Assembly (NCBI GenBank): GCA_963744275.1
Contig: CAVUSX010000009.1
Coordinates: 62,001 to 126,000, forward strand
DNA length: 64,000 bases
Reading direction: 5' to 3'
Origin: VAZQ01 sp963744275
Lineage (GTDB): Bacteria > Pseudomonadota > Alphaproteobacteria > Rhizobiales > Xanthobacteraceae
Made by a program: the position numbers and the translations under genes. This document shows, piece after piece, positions 9,887 to 19,167 of the stretch (within the stretch, counting starts at the first letter, position 1; every line of letters starts with the position of its first letter). The notes beneath the pieces are model-generated. The model was not told where the DNA came from. It saw only the letters and a program-made list of their open reading frames with translations, and searched no databases.

Positions 9887-11257
9887 ATGGCTCGTGACCA
9901 AGTCGATATGACGCCGATCGAGACGCGCGATGAGCTCGTCGCGTGGTTCGCAGCCGGTATCAAGCCGAGATCGCAATTTCGCCTCGGCACCGAGCACGAG
10001 AAATTCGCCTTCACGGTCGAGGGACGCCGCCCCGTGCCCTATGAAGGGAGGCGCAGCATCCGCGCGCTGCTCGAAGGCATGCAGCACCTGCTCGGCTGGG
10101 AGCCGATCATCGAGGAAGGCAACATCATCGGCCTGTTCGACGTGACCGGCGGCGGCGCGATCTCGCTCGAGCCGGGAGGCCAGTTCGAGCTCTCGGGCGC
10201 GCCGGTCGAGACCGTGCATCAGGCCTCGGCCGAGGTGATGGCGCATCGCGCGCAGGTGAAGGAGGTGGCGGCTCCGCTCGGCATCGGCTTTCTCGGCGTC
10301 GGCATGACGCCGAGCTGGAGCCGCGCCGACATGCCGATGATGCCCAAGGGGCGCTATCGGATCATGACCGGTTACATGCCCAAGGTCGGCAAGCTCGGCC
10401 TCGACATGATGTATCGAACCTGCACGGTGCAGACCAATCTGGATTTCTCCTCCGAAGCCGACATGGTGGCGAAGTTGCGCGTGGCGCTCGCGCTGCAGCC
10501 GGTGGCGACCGCGTTGTTCGCCAATTCGCCGTTCACCGAGGGCAAGCCCAACGGCTTTCTGTCGTTTCGCTCCGAGATCTGGCGCGACACCGATCCCGAT
10601 CGCTCCGGCATGCTGCCCTGGGCGTTCGAGCCCGGGATGGGCTTCGAGCGCTGGGTCGACTACGCGCTCGACGTGCCCATGTATTTCATCAAGCACGGCG
10701 AGCGCTATGTCGACGTCTCCGGCCAGTCGTTCCGCGACCTGATGGCCGGCAAGCTCGCCGGCATGCCGGGCGTGCGCGCCACCATCTCGGATTGGGCCAA
10801 CCATATCTCGACCATCTTTCCGGAGGTGCGGCTCAAGCGCTATCTGGAGATGCGCGGCTCCGACAGCGGACCGTGGCGATGGTTGCCGGCATTGCCGGCC
10901 TATTGGGTGGGTCTCCTGTACGACGACGATTCGCTCACCGCCGCCTGGGACCTGGTCAAGGATTGGAGCGCGCCGGAACGCCAGCAGTTGCGCGACGAGG
11001 TGCCCCGCCGCGGCTTCCAGGCCACCATCCGGGGGCGCAGCGTCCTGCAGCTCGCCAAGGCGACGCTGGCGATGTCCGAGCAAGGGCTGCGCCGGCGCCG
11101 GCGGCTCGACCGCAACGGCCGCGACGAGACGCGCTACCTGCGCCCGCTGCAGGAATTCGTTGCGCGCGGGATCACCCCGGCGCAAGAGCTGTTGGAGAAA
11201 TATCACGGGCCCTGGGGCGGTTCCGTCGACCCGATCTACACCGAATACGCTTATTGA
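9887..11257 (+). CDS. gshA: Glutamate-cysteine ligase (plant/alphaproteobacterial type)
   Basis: Catalyses the ATP-dependent first step of glutathione synthesis, joining glutamate and cysteine. ATG 9887 (MARDQVDMTPIETRDEL) is preferred to the upstream in-frame ATG 9830, whose added residues are arginine-rich and atypical; this gives about 456 residues, the usual length. Family signatures seen are RLGTEHEKF near the N-terminus (glutamate/Mg binding), the glycine-rich GGGAISLEPGGQFELSGAP, MMYRTCTVQTNLDFSSE and NSPFTEGKPNGFLSFRSEIW, ending DPIYTEYAY. It is cytosolic and intact. It stands alone after a gene remnant and before a PAN-domain gene, with 146 bases downstream lacking a gene. Confidence 0.95.
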   Translation: MARDQVDMTPIETRDELVAWFAAGIKPRSQFRLGTEHEKFAFTVEGRRPVPYEGRRSIRALLEGMQHLLGWEPIIEEGNIIGLFDVTGGGAISLEPGGQFELSGAPVETVHQASAEVMAHRAQVKEVAAPLGIGFLGVGMTPSWSRADMPMMPKGRYRIMTGYMPKVGKLGLDMMYRTCTVQTNLDFSSEADMVAKLRVALALQPVATALFANSPFTEGKPNGFLSFRSEIWRDTDPDRSGMLPWAFEPGMGFERWVDYALDVPMYFIKHGERYVDVSGQSFRDLMAGKLAGMPGVRATISDWANHISTIFPEVRLKRYLEMRGSDSGPWRWLPALPAYWVGLLYDDDSLTAAWDLVKDWSAPERQQLRDEVPRRGFQATIRGRSVLQLAKATLAMSEQGLRRRRRLDRNGRDETRYLRPLQEFVARGITPAQELLEKYHGPWGGSVDPIYTEYAY

Positions 11258-11403
11258 CGCTGGGCGTGAGGACGCCCGAATTCATCGTCGGGATGGTTCC
11301 AGGACGGCGTCCCCGGTGGTGTCGCAACCCCGCATAAAGGAAGTGTTAAATCGCGGCGCGGTGGCGATCGTGGCCCTCGCCTCGGGTCGCCTGGTTATCT
11401 AAC

Positions 11404-11999
11404 ATGGCTCGCATGCGGGGGCGGCCGCACAGGAAGGCTCGGCGTATGCGACGCGGCGGCGTGATATTGACGGGCGTCCTCATGATGCTGCTCGCCGCCC
11501 TCGCTGCGCTCGCTCCGGCGCGGGCGCAGGTCGGCTTCGACCGGCTCGGGGGCGATTATACCAGCTTCCCGGTGCACTCCGGCGATCCGGCCCAGTGTGC
11601 CGCACGTTGCGAGGGCGACCGGCGCTGCCGTGCCTGGGCCTTCTCCTATCCGGTGACCGAGAACGCGCTCGCGATCTGCTGGCTCAAATCGCGCGTACCG
11701 CCGCGCGTCGCCTCGGGCGTGCTGCGTATCGGGCGTGCGCGGCGCCGGCGTCATCGAGCCGCGCAGCGATCCGATCGAGTTCGGCATCGACCGCGTCGGC
11801 GGCGACTACCGCAGCCTCGAGCTTCCGGCCGATCCGAGCGGCAAGAGCTGCGCCGCCGCCTGCACGCGGTGAAGCGCAATGCCGGGCCTGGACCTATGCG
11901 CGGCCCGGCTATGTCGGCCCCGCCGCCACCTGCTTCCTCAAGGACCGGGTGACCAGCCCGCTGCACCGTCCTTGCTGCATCTCGGGCGTGGTGCGGTAG
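11404..11999 (+). CDS. Secreted tandem PAN-domain protein, two frameshifts
   Basis: An N-terminal arginine-rich segment and hydrophobic stretch (ILTGVLMMLLAALAALAPARAQ) form a signal peptide. It is followed by two PAN/apple-like modules: FDRLGGDYTSFPV with CAARCEGDRRCRAWAF and CWLK, and then FGIDRVGGDYRSLEL with CAAACTR-EAQCRAWTYARPG and CFLK, closing with CCISGVVR. The cysteine spacing is repeated in both modules, as expected for disulfide-bonded PAN folds that bind proteins or carbohydrates in the periplasm. Two single-base changes, near 11720 and at about 11869 (extra T turning GAAGCG into a stop), separate the pieces. The matching CCVSGV at the end of module 1 confirms the frame change. 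Ligand unknown. Confidence 0.7.
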
Positions 12000-12039
12000 C
12001 GCTCCGTCTCAGAAGCCGGTGAACGAAAGCGCCGTGCGC

Positions 12040-13461
12040 TCAGCCGGTTCCGCCGACCGTGATGCGATCCAGGCGCAGCGTCGGCTGGCCGACCCCGACC
12101 GGCACGCCCTGGCCGTTCTTGCCGCAGGTGCCGACGCCGGTGTCGAGCTTGAGATCGTTGCCGACCATGCTGATGCGCTTGAGGTCGGTCGGTCCGTTGC
12201 CGATCAGCATGGCGCCCTTGAGCGGCGCCCCGAGCTTGCCGTTGTCGATGCGGTAGGCCTCGGTGACCTGGAACACATATTTGCCCGACGTGATGTCGAC
12301 CTGCCCGCCGCCGAAATTGACCGCATAGATGCCGCTCTTGACCGAAGCGATGATCTCGGCCGGGTCGCGCTCGCCGGCCAGCATGTAGGTGTTGGTCATG
12401 CGCGGCATGGGGACATGGGCGTGGCTCTGGCGCCGGCCGTTGCCGGTCGGCTTCATGCCCATGAGGCGCGCGTTCTGGCGGTCCTGCATGTAGCCGACCA
12501 GGACGCCGTCCTCGATCAGCACGGTGCGGTTGGTGGGCGTGCCCTCATCATCGATCGAGAGCGAGCCGCGGCGCTGGACCAGCGTGCCGTCGTCGACCAC
12601 GGTCACGCCCTTGGCCGCCACCATCTGGCCCATGAGCCCGGCGAAGGCGGAGGTCTGCTTGCGGTTGAAGTCGCCTTCGAGGCCGTGCCCGACCGCCTCG
12701 TGCAGCATCACGCCCGGCCAGCCGGGTCCGAGCACGACATCCATCTCGCCGGCCGGCGCCGGCACCGCCTCCAGGTTGACCAATGCCTGGCGCGTGGCCT
12801 CCTCGACCGCGTGCTGCCAGCTTTCTGCCGCCATGAACCGCTCGAAGCCCTCGCGTCCCCCATAGCCGTAGCTGCCGACCTCCTGCCGGTTGCCGTCGCC
12901 CGCCACGACCGACACGTTGACGCGCACCAGCGGCCGAATGTCGCGATAGGTCTCGCCGTCGGCGCGCAGGATCTCGACCACCTGCCAGGAGGTGCCGAAG
13001 GAGACCGTCACCTGCCGCACGCGCGGATCCTTGGCCCGCGCATAGGCATCGATGGTCTCCAACAGCCGCACCTTGGTCTCGAAGCTGGGAGCGCCGAGCG
13101 GATTGTCGTCGCCATAGAGGCGGACATTGGTGCGCCCCGGCGGCTCGGCATAGTGGCCGCTATAGCCGCCCTTGACGGCGCGGACCGCTTCCGCGGCGCG
13201 GGCGAGCGCGGGCTCGGACAGGTCGGAGGCATGCGCATAACCCACGGCCTCGTCCTTGACGGCGCGCAGCCCGAAGCCCTGCGAGGTGTCGTAGGTGGCC
13301 TGCTTGAGCCGCCCATTGTCGAAGCCCAGCATCTCGGATTGGCAATATTCGAGGAACAGCTCGCCGTCGTCGGCGCCTTGCAGGCCGTGCCCCAAATGGC
13401 GGCGGACGTCGTCACGGTCGAGGCCGGCGCGGTCGATGAGCGAGATGGTCGGTGCGGTCAT
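12040..13461 (-). CDS. tldD: Metalloprotease TldD
   Basis: About 473 residues from ATG 13461; the longer frame to 13614 reads into an upstream palindromic repeat and is rejected. TldD pairs with TldE/PmbA in a zinc protease that degrades unfolded peptides and processes some microcins and modified peptides. The zinc motif HEAVGH is at residues 254-259 and continues GLEGDFNRK. The late cysteine in LDTGVGTCGKNGQG fits the third ligand. Other family blocks are VRVNVSVVAGDG, GVMLHEAVGHG, FVGGQ-like NFGGGQVD, and GNDLKLDTG near the end. The gene is intact. Its partner tldE is not in this window. It is oriented against the cox cluster. Confidence 0.93.
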   Translation of the reverse strand: MTAPTISLIDRAGLDRDDVRRHLGHGLQGADDGELFLEYCQSEMLGFDNGRLKQATYDTSQGFGLRAVKDEAVGYAHASDLSEPALARAAEAVRAVKGGYSGHYAEPPGRTNVRLYGDDNPLGAPSFETKVRLLETIDAYARAKDPRVRQVTVSFGTSWQVVEILRADGETYRDIRPLVRVNVSVVAGDGNRQEVGSYGYGGREGFERFMAAESWQHAVEEATRQALVNLEAVPAPAGEMDVVLGPGWPGVMLHEAVGHGLEGDFNRKQTSAFAGLMGQMVAAKGVTVVDDGTLVQRRGSLSIDDEGTPTNRTVLIEDGVLVGYMQDRQNARLMGMKPTGNGRRQSHAHVPMPRMTNTYMLAGERDPAEIIASVKSGIYAVNFGGGQVDITSGKYVFQVTEAYRIDNGKLGAPLKGAMLIGNGPTDLKRISMVGNDLKLDTGVGTCGKNGQGVPVGVGQPTLRLDRITVGGTG

Positions 13462-13566
13462 GGTTGAGCCTTGGGTTCGGGGCTGCTGTCGGCAAGATAG
13501 TCGCCCGCCGCCCAGGTTGCGAGGGCCTGCGCGCCGTTGCGGCGCCGGGAGCGCGTCCCGCCTGTC

Positions 13567-13662
13567 GTAGGGCGCAATCGCTTTATTGCGCCATCGGCCT
13601 CGCCAATTCCGCAACGGCCTCGGGGCTTGGCCAAGCGGCGCAATAAAGCGATTGCGCCCTAC
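13567..13662. repeat. Palindromic intergenic repeat, family A copy 1
   Basis: Two 26-base arms in inverted orientation, the left beginning GTAGGGCGCAATCGCTTTAT at 13567-13592 and the right at 13637-13662, enclose a 44-base centre. It lies in the divergent region between tldD and the IalB-family gene. The same arms recur at 20032, 39246 and 47380. Likely a REP/MITE-like element able to form a long hairpin. Confidence 0.9.
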
Positions 13663-13675
13663 CGTACGCGCGGGC

Positions 13676-14221
13676 TTAAGGCAGCTTGTCGTAACCCTCG
13701 CCGAACCCCTTGAGGCTCATCGGAAATCCGATGCCTTCCTCGGGGGTCTGGAAGATGATGAAGGTCGCGGTGGTGCCGGTCCGCAGCTGCTTGATCAGGG
13801 TGTCGTCCATGACCACCTCGGCCACGCAGCCGCTCGGCAGGCAGCGCACGAAGCCGGCGCGCCCGACATCGACCTGGTCGATCTTGAGCCCGAGCCCGGA
13901 CGGCAACAGCACGCCCATGGGGGCGACCACGCGCATCAGCCGGCTCTTTTGATCGGCGGTCTTGAGCACGATCACGGTGATGCCGACATTGGCGCGGTCC
14001 TCGGCGGTGACGCTCTGGATCAGGGCGCATTGCTCGCCCTGGGCGCCGGGCGGGGTGTCGCAGCGGATTTGCCAGTCGTTGAAGACGGAGCGGACCACCC
14101 CTTGGGCGGCGGCCGGAACGCTCGTTCCCAGGAGCGTTACAACGAGCGCCGCCATCGCCGAGCCGGTCGAGATGGCGACCGCAATCCTGCGCAAGAGTGT
14201 TCCCGGGTCGGATGAACCCAT
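13676..14221 (-). CDS. Invasion-associated locus B (IalB) family periplasmic protein
   Basis: About 181 residues from ATG 14221, which has GAGG upstream. The signal peptide is a long hydrophobic stretch, AVAISTGSAMAALVVTLLG, ending near AAAQG. The mature domain shows IalB hallmarks: FNDWQIRCDTPPGAQGEQCALIQS (paired cysteines around a DW motif), MRVVAPMGVLLPSGL, VGRAGFVRCLPSGCVAEV and a terminal hydrophobic QTPEEGIGFPMSLKGF. IalB was named for Bartonella erythrocyte invasion, but homologues are widespread in free-living Rhizobiales, where the role is unclear. It is divergent from the cox cluster and was found beside it in related genomes as I recall them. Intact. Confidence 0.88.
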   Translation of the reverse strand: MGSSDPGTLLRRIAVAISTGSAMAALVVTLLGTSVPAAAQGVVRSVFNDWQIRCDTPPGAQGEQCALIQSVTAEDRANVGITVIVLKTADQKSRLMRVVAPMGVLLPSGLGLKIDQVDVGRAGFVRCLPSGCVAEVVMDDTLIKQLRTGTTATFIIFQTPEEGIGFPMSLKGFGEGYDKLP

Positions 14222-14639
14222 AGCTGCCTCAGATCCTCGCACGCCGCCCCGCCCGGGGAAAATTCGAATCACGCCCTCGACCATGGATCGAAACCATGGT
14301 GCCCCCGCGCCGTCAACCATTGGTAAATCGCCTGCATTGCGGCCGGCATCGGGTCCGGGATGTGGGCGAGAAACCGCCGGTTCGCGGCCCCTCTTCGAGC
14401 GGACGGTGGGTCATCCGGAGTTTGCGACAAGGTGCATTGCGATATGGCCGGAATTGTGGTTTGACGGGCTGGGATTTCCCTGAAGGTCCCGCCGCATGTC
14501 CGCCGAGGAGCCGCCTGTGGGGGGTCGCTGCGCTCGGCCAAGCGTTCCGCCCACACGTTCAAGGAGCGCACCGCGCGGTGGTCGCATGCCGGTCTCGTCG
14601 GACGGCGGCCACCCGGATGGCGGCTTCATCGAAGGAGCG

Positions 14640-15532
14640 ATGACGAAGATGCTGGTTTTCAAGCGATTGGCCGCCGTGGCGGTCGTGATCGGAGCGCTCG
14701 CGATCGGGGCCCTCCTGGCAGGCGGCGAGACGGCGTTCGCCGCCTACGGGCTGGCGACACCCTGGCAGTTCGGCTTTCAGGACTCGGCGACGCCGGTGAT
14801 GGATGAGATCACCTCGTTCCATGACCTTCCTGCTCTACGTCATCACCGCCATCTCGGCCTTCGTTCTCGCCCTCCTGGTCATCGTCATGGTGCGCTTCAA
14901 CGCGCGCGCCAATCCGACGCCCTCGCGGGTGACGCACAATACGACGCATCGAGGTGATCTGGACGGTGGTCCCGGTCGTCATCCTGGCGATCATCGTGGT
15001 GCCCTCGTTCCGCCTCTTGTTCCATCAGATCAACACGCCGCCCGCCGACATCACCGTGAAGGCGACCGGCAAGCAGTGGTATTGGACCTATTCCTATCCG
15101 GACAACGGCAAGTTCGAGTTCGATTCGCTGATGCTGCAGGAGAAGGACCGCAAGCCCGACCAGCCGCGCCTGCTGGCGGTCGACAACGAGCTGGTGGTGC
15201 CCATCAACAAGATCGTGCGGGTGCAGGTGATCGGGGCCGAGGTCATTCATTCCTTCGCGGTTCCCTCGTTCGGCATCCGCATCGACGCCGTTCCGGGCCG
15301 GCTCAACGAGACCTGGTTCAAGGCCACGCGCGAGGGCGTCTATTACGGCCAATGCTCGGAGCTGTGCGGCAGGGATCACGCCTTCATGCCGATCGCGGTG
15401 CGGGTGGTGAGCGAGCAGGCGTTCAACGAGTGGGTGGACGCCGCCAACAAGCGGCCCGATTGGAAGACGACCGGCGTGGAGCGAACCGCGCCGACCGCGG
15501 TCGCGGACGCTGATCAATCAGCCGCCAGATAG
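14640..15532 (+). CDS. coxB: Cytochrome c oxidase subunit II, two frameshifts
   Basis: Membrane-anchored copper subunit of the aa3 oxidase that accepts electrons from cytochrome c. The start ATG 14640 follows GAAGGAG. The order is signal peptide to about residue 35 (ending GETAFA), WQFGFQDSATPVMDEI, two transmembrane helices (LLYVITAISAFVLALLVIV and VIWTVVPVVILAIIVV), then the cupredoxin domain with GKQWYWTYSYPD, the His ligand in EVIHSFAVPSFG and the CuA motif CSELCGRDH. Two extra bases break it: a C near 14826 after TSFHD, and an A near 14944 just before RIEVIWT. As coxB is normally required for this oxidase and every motif is intact, I read both as sequence errors. It leads the oxidase operon. 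Confidence 0.93.
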
Positions 15533-15589
15533 CGCCGCGGGAGCGGTGAGCGCAATGGCGGAAGGACTGGACGTCGGAAGGAACTGACA

Positions 15590-17263
15590 ATGGCTACACC
15601 GGCAACGACCCACGGGGCACACGACGACCATGGCGCGCATGACCATGGCGCGCATGACCATGGCGCACACGACCATGGCGCACACGATCACGGCGCACAC
15701 GCAAATCCGACCGGATGGCGGCGCTTCGTCTATTCGACCAACCACAAGGACATCGGCACGATGTACCTTGCGTTTGCGCTGATGGGCGGCCTGATCGGCG
15801 GCCTGCTGTCGATGGCCATTCGGCTCGAGCTGATGAAGCCCGGCATGCATCTCATGGAAAACCACCAATACAACGTGTTCATCACCGGGCACGGCCTGAT
15901 CATGATCTTCTTCATGGTGATGCCGGCGATGATCGGCGGCTTCGGCAATTGGTTCGTGCCGCTGATGATCGGAGCGCCCGACATGGCGTTTCCGCGCATG
16001 AACAATATCTCGTTCTGGCTGCTGCCGGCCTCGTTCGCGCTGCTCTTGACCTCGATGTTCGTCGAAGGCGAGCCGGGCGGGTTGGGCGCCGGTACCGGGT
16101 GGACCATCTATGCGCCGCTGTCGACCACCGGGCATCCCGGACCGGCGGTCGATTTCGCCATCCTGTCGATTCATCTCGCCGGCGCTTCGTCGATCCTGGG
16201 CGCGATCAATTTCATCACCACCATCTTCAACATGCGCGCACCCGGCATGACGCTGCACAAGATGCCGCTGTTCGTCTGGTCGCAATTGGTGACGGTGTTC
16301 CTGCTGCTGCTGTCGTTGCCGGTGCTGGCGGGCGGCATCACCATGCTGCTGACGGACCGCAACTTCGGCACCAAGTTCTTCTCGCCCGACGGCGGCGGCG
16401 ATCCGCTCCTGTACCAGCACCTGTTCTGGTTCTTCGGCCATCCGGAGGTCTACATTTTGATCGTGCCGGGGTTCGGCATCGTCAGCCAGGTCATCGCGAC
16501 CTTCTCCAAGAAGCCGGTGTTCGGCTATCTCGGCATGGCCTATGCGATGGTCGCCATCGGCGGCATCGGCTTCGTGGTCTGGGCGCATCACATGTACACG
16601 GTCGGCATGTCGGTCGGCGTGCAGGCCTATTTCATCCTCGCCACCATGGTGATCGCGGTCCCCACCGGCGTGAAGATATTCTCCTGGATCGCCACGATGT
16701 GGGGCGGCTCGATCGAGTTCAAGACGCCGATGCTGTGGGCGATCGGCTTCATCTTCCTGTTCACCATCGGCGGCGTGTCGGGCGTCGTGCTCGCCAATGC
16801 CGGCGTCGATCGCTCGCTGCACGCCACCTATTACGTGGTGGCGCATTTCCACTACGTGCTGTCGCTCGGGGCGGTCTTCACCATCTTCGCGGGCTGGTAC
16901 TACTGGTTCCCGAAGATGACCGGCTACATGTACAACGAGACCATCGGCAAGCTGCACTTCTGGCTCACCTTCGTGGGAGTCAATCTCACGTTCTTCCCGC
17001 AGCACTTCCTCGGGATCGCCGGCATGCCCAGGCGCATCGTCGATTATCCGGATGCCTATGCGGGATGGAACATGGTGTCCTCGGTCGGCTCCTTCATCTC
17101 GGGGTTCGGCACGCTGGTGTTCTTCTTCGGCGTGGCGCAGGCCTTCATCCGCAAGGAGAGGGCGGCGGACAATCCCTGGGGACCCGGCGCGACCACGCTG
17201 GAATGGACCCTGTCCTCGCCGCCGCCGTTCCATCAGTACAGCGAACTGCCGCTCATCAGATGA
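15590..17263 (+). CDS. ctaD: Cytochrome c oxidase subunit I, with a histidine-rich N-terminal repeat
   Basis: 557 residues, the catalytic heme a/a3-CuB subunit that reduces O2 and pumps protons. Twelve transmembrane helices are expected. Visible ligands and signatures are HGLIMIFFMVMPAMIGGFGNW (heme a), WFFGHPEVYILIVPGFG (CuB with the His-Tyr pair), the HH in WAHHMYTVGMS (CuB) and VVAHFHYVLSLGA (heme a3 and a). The conserved start of the family, RRFVYSTNHKDIGTMYL, is preceded here by about 42 residues containing twelve histidines in HDHGA units, an unusual extension that could bind copper or other metals. The start ATG 15590 follows AAGGA. The gene is intact and sits between coxB and ctaB. 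Confidence 0.97.
   Translation: MATPATTHGAHDDHGAHDHGAHDHGAHDHGAHDHGAHANPTGWRRFVYSTNHKDIGTMYLAFALMGGLIGGLLSMAIRLELMKPGMHLMENHQYNVFITGHGLIMIFFMVMPAMIGGFGNWFVPLMIGAPDMAFPRMNNISFWLLPASFALLLTSMFVEGEPGGLGAGTGWTIYAPLSTTGHPGPAVDFAILSIHLAGASSILGAINFITTIFNMRAPGMTLHKMPLFVWSQLVTVFLLLLSLPVLAGGITMLLTDRNFGTKFFSPDGGGDPLLYQHLFWFFGHPEVYILIVPGFGIVSQVIATFSKKPVFGYLGMAYAMVAIGGIGFVVWAHHMYTVGMSVGVQAYFILATMVIAVPTGVKIFSWIATMWGGSIEFKTPMLWAIGFIFLFTIGGVSGVVLANAGVDRSLHATYYVVAHFHYVLSLGAVFTIFAGWYYWFPKMTGYMYNETIGKLHFWLTFVGVNLTFFPQHFLGIAGMPRRIVDYPDAYAGWNMVSSVGSFISGFGTLVFFFGVAQAFIRKERAADNPWGPGATTLEWTLSSPPPFHQYSELPLIR
15638..15697 (+). repeat. Four 15-base tandem repeats coding for HDHGA in ctaD
   Basis: Four in-frame 15-base units (CATGACCATGGCGCG and variants) encode HDHGA four times, preceded by a degenerate unit HDDHGA. 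The first two units are almost identical, which suggests slipped-strand expansion. Copy number may vary between strains. Confidence 0.9.
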
Positions 17264-17275
17264 GCCTGAGCAACC

Positions 17276-18238
17276 GTGACTGACATTTCCGCGCTCGATC
17301 ATCATCCGCAGCCCGGCTCGCTCGCCGCTATCCATCTGGTGAGCGAGGCCAGCGTCGGGGACTACCTCGCGCTGATGAAGCCGCGGGTGATGTCGCTCGT
17401 GGTGTTCACCGCCCTGGTCGGTCTTCTGGTCGCGCCCGGGCACATCCATCCGGTGATCGCCTTCACGGCGCTGTTGTGCATCGCGGTGGGGGCCGGCGCC
17501 GCCGGCGCGCTCAACATGTGGTTCGATGCCGATATCGACGCGGTGATGAGCCGCACCGCCCGGCGGCCGATCCCCAGCGGCCGGGTCGCTCCGCGCGAGG
17601 CGCTGGCGTTCGGAATGACGCTGGCGGTCGGCTCCGTGGTCGTGCTCGGCCTCTTGGTCGATTGGCTGGCGGCGCTGCTGCTCGCCTTCACGATCTTCTT
17701 CTACATCGTCGTCTACACGATGTGGCTCAAGCGCGCGACGCCGCAGAACATCGTGATCGGCGGCGCCGCCGGCGCCTTTCCGCCCATGATCGGCTGGGCG
17801 GCGGCGACCGGCAGCATCGGGATCGAGCCGGTCCTGCTGTTCCTGCTGGTCTTCTTCTGGACGCCGCCGCACTTCTGGGCGCTGTCGCTCAACCGCACCG
17901 AGGATTACGCCCGCGCCCGCATTCCCATGCTGCCGGTGGTGGCCGGGGCGGCGGAGACGCGACGCCAGATCCTGCTCTATTCGCTCTCCCTGGTTCCGAT
18001 CGGCGCGGCGCCTTGGCTCTTGGGCTATGCGGACGCGATCTATGGCGTGACCGCGCTCGTCGCCGGCGGCTTGATGGTGGCGCTGGCCTGGCGCCTGTGC
18101 GCCGAAGGCGCCGGCCCGAAGGCGGCCTCGTTCGCCAAGCGGCTGTTCGGCTTCTCGATCCTCTACCTCTTCGTTCTTTTCGCCGTCCTCCTGGTCGAGG
18201 GCGTGGTGGGTGGTCCCCTCGGCCATGCGACGGTATGA
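17276..18238 (+). CDS. ctaB: Protoheme IX farnesyltransferase (heme O synthase)
   Basis: 320 residues from a GTG start at 17276, 12 bases after the ctaD stop. This UbiA-type membrane prenyltransferase adds a farnesyl group to heme b to make heme O, the precursor of heme A for the neighbouring oxidase. The aspartate-rich prenyl-diphosphate motif is NMWFDADIDAVMSRT, followed by RRPIPSG. A second conserved loop is YTMWLKRATPQNIVIGG. Multiple hydrophobic segments alternate with short loops (about eight or nine helices). The opening LALMKPRVMSLVVFTA is typical. Intact and cotranscribed with coxB-ctaD. Confidence 0.95.
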   Translation: MTDISALDHHPQPGSLAAIHLVSEASVGDYLALMKPRVMSLVVFTALVGLLVAPGHIHPVIAFTALLCIAVGAGAAGALNMWFDADIDAVMSRTARRPIPSGRVAPREALAFGMTLAVGSVVVLGLLVDWLAALLLAFTIFFYIVVYTMWLKRATPQNIVIGGAAGAFPPMIGWAAATGSIGIEPVLLFLLVFFWTPPHFWALSLNRTEDYARARIPMLPVVAGAAETRRQILLYSLSLVPIGAAPWLLGYADAIYGVTALVAGGLMVALAWRLCAEGAGPKAASFAKRLFGFSILYLFVLFAVLLVEGVVGGPLGHATV

Positions 18239-18264
18239 GGGCGCGGGGTGATGGACGAGGTGAC

Positions 18265-18420
18265 ATGGACGACAAGCCGGTACGGATCGTCCTCACCGAG
18301 GAGCAGAAGCGCAAGCGGCGCGCGCGCTCGATCGCGATCGCGGTCGCGCTCGGCGCGCTGGTCGTCTTGTTCTACATCGTCACGCTGGTGAAGGGACCGG
18401 GCGTGTTGAATCAGCCATGA
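18265..18420 (+). CDS. Small single-span membrane protein of the cox cluster (CoxF-like)
   Basis: 51 residues: a charged N-terminal half (LTEEQKRKRRARS) followed by one hydrophobic helix (IAIAVALGALVVLFYIVTLV). It lies between ctaB and ctaG, where alphaproteobacterial clusters usually carry a small protein often labelled CoxF, and its stop codon overlaps the ATG of ctaG. The basic cluster before the helix predicts a cytoplasmic N-terminus. A role in oxidase assembly is inferred only from position and from the conservation of such ORFs in related clusters. Confidence 0.75.
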   Translation: MDDKPVRIVLTEEQKRKRRARSIAIAVALGALVVLFYIVTLVKGPGVLNQP

Positions 18421-19097
18421 CGCCCGCGGATCGAGACAGCGACCGACGAGGACATCGACCGAGAGCCCGATGCCAAGAGCCCGATGCGATGAGTGACCGC
18501 AATTCCAGCCACACCGGCGCGCTGCGCCGCCGCGATCTCGCGGTGGCGGCCGCCTGCGGGGTGTTCGTGGCCACCATGGTCGGGGCGGCCTTCGCGGCCG
18601 TGCCGTTCTACAATTGGTTCTGCCGTGCCACCGGATTTCAAGGCACCACCCAGGTCGCGACCTCGGCGCCGGCCGCCGTGCTCGACCGCAAGGTCACGAT
18701 CCGGTTCGACGCCAATGTCAGCGGCAACCTGCCGTGGCGGTTCGAGCCGGACCAGACCTCGATCGAGGCCAGGATCGGCGAGGTCGTCACGGTGGGCTAC
18801 ACGGTGGTCAATGAATCGGCCCGCACGACCGTCGGCGAGGCCTCCTACAACGTCACGCCGCCGACGGTCGGGGCCTACTTCTCCAAGATCAACTGCTTCT
18901 GCTTCACCGAGCAGACGCTCGCGCCGGGGGAGAAGCGCGACATGACGGTCGTGTTCTTCGTCGACCCCAAGCTGGTGCAGGACCACGATCAGGACGACCT
19001 CGACAGCATCACCTTGTCCTATACGATGTATGCGGTGCGCCAGTCGGAACCGCCGCGCGTCGAGGTGAAGCCCGCAATTGCTCCCGGACGGAGCTGA
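18417..19097 (+). CDS. ctaG: Cytochrome c oxidase assembly protein CtaG/Cox11
   Basis: Copper chaperone needed to insert CuB into subunit I. ATG 18417 overlaps the previous stop (ATGA), but ATG 18489 gives the shorter, more usual N-terminus (MSDRNSSHTGALRRRDL), so translation may begin at either. One transmembrane anchor (AVAAACGVFVATMVGAAFA) is followed by PFYNWFCRATGFQGTTQ and the periplasmic domain. The copper-binding pair is in INCFCFTEQ. VDPKLV and the SYTMYAV ending fit the family. Intact; the fourth gene downstream of ctaD in function as well as position. Confidence 0.94.
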   Translation: MTPADRDSDRRGHRPRARCQEPDAMSDRNSSHTGALRRRDLAVAAACGVFVATMVGAAFAAVPFYNWFCRATGFQGTTQVATSAPAAVLDRKVTIRFDANVSGNLPWRFEPDQTSIEARIGEVVTVGYTVVNESARTTVGEASYNVTPPTVGAYFSKINCFCFTEQTLAPGEKRDMTVVFFVDPKLVQDHDQDDLDSITLSYTMYAVRQSEPPRVEVKPAIAPGRS

Positions 19098-19167
19098 TAC
19101 GATCAGGGCCGGCGTGGCGCGCTTCGCGCCCGGCGGCAGACGCGAAAGAGAGACGGAGAGAAAAACG

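Noticed and set aside
15518..18226. A 902-codon open frame on the minus strand opposite ctaD and ctaB
   Set aside because: It is the antisense shadow of ctaD/ctaB, rich in His, Arg, Asp and Glu, as expected from high-GC antisense frames, and has no domain or ribosome-binding site.
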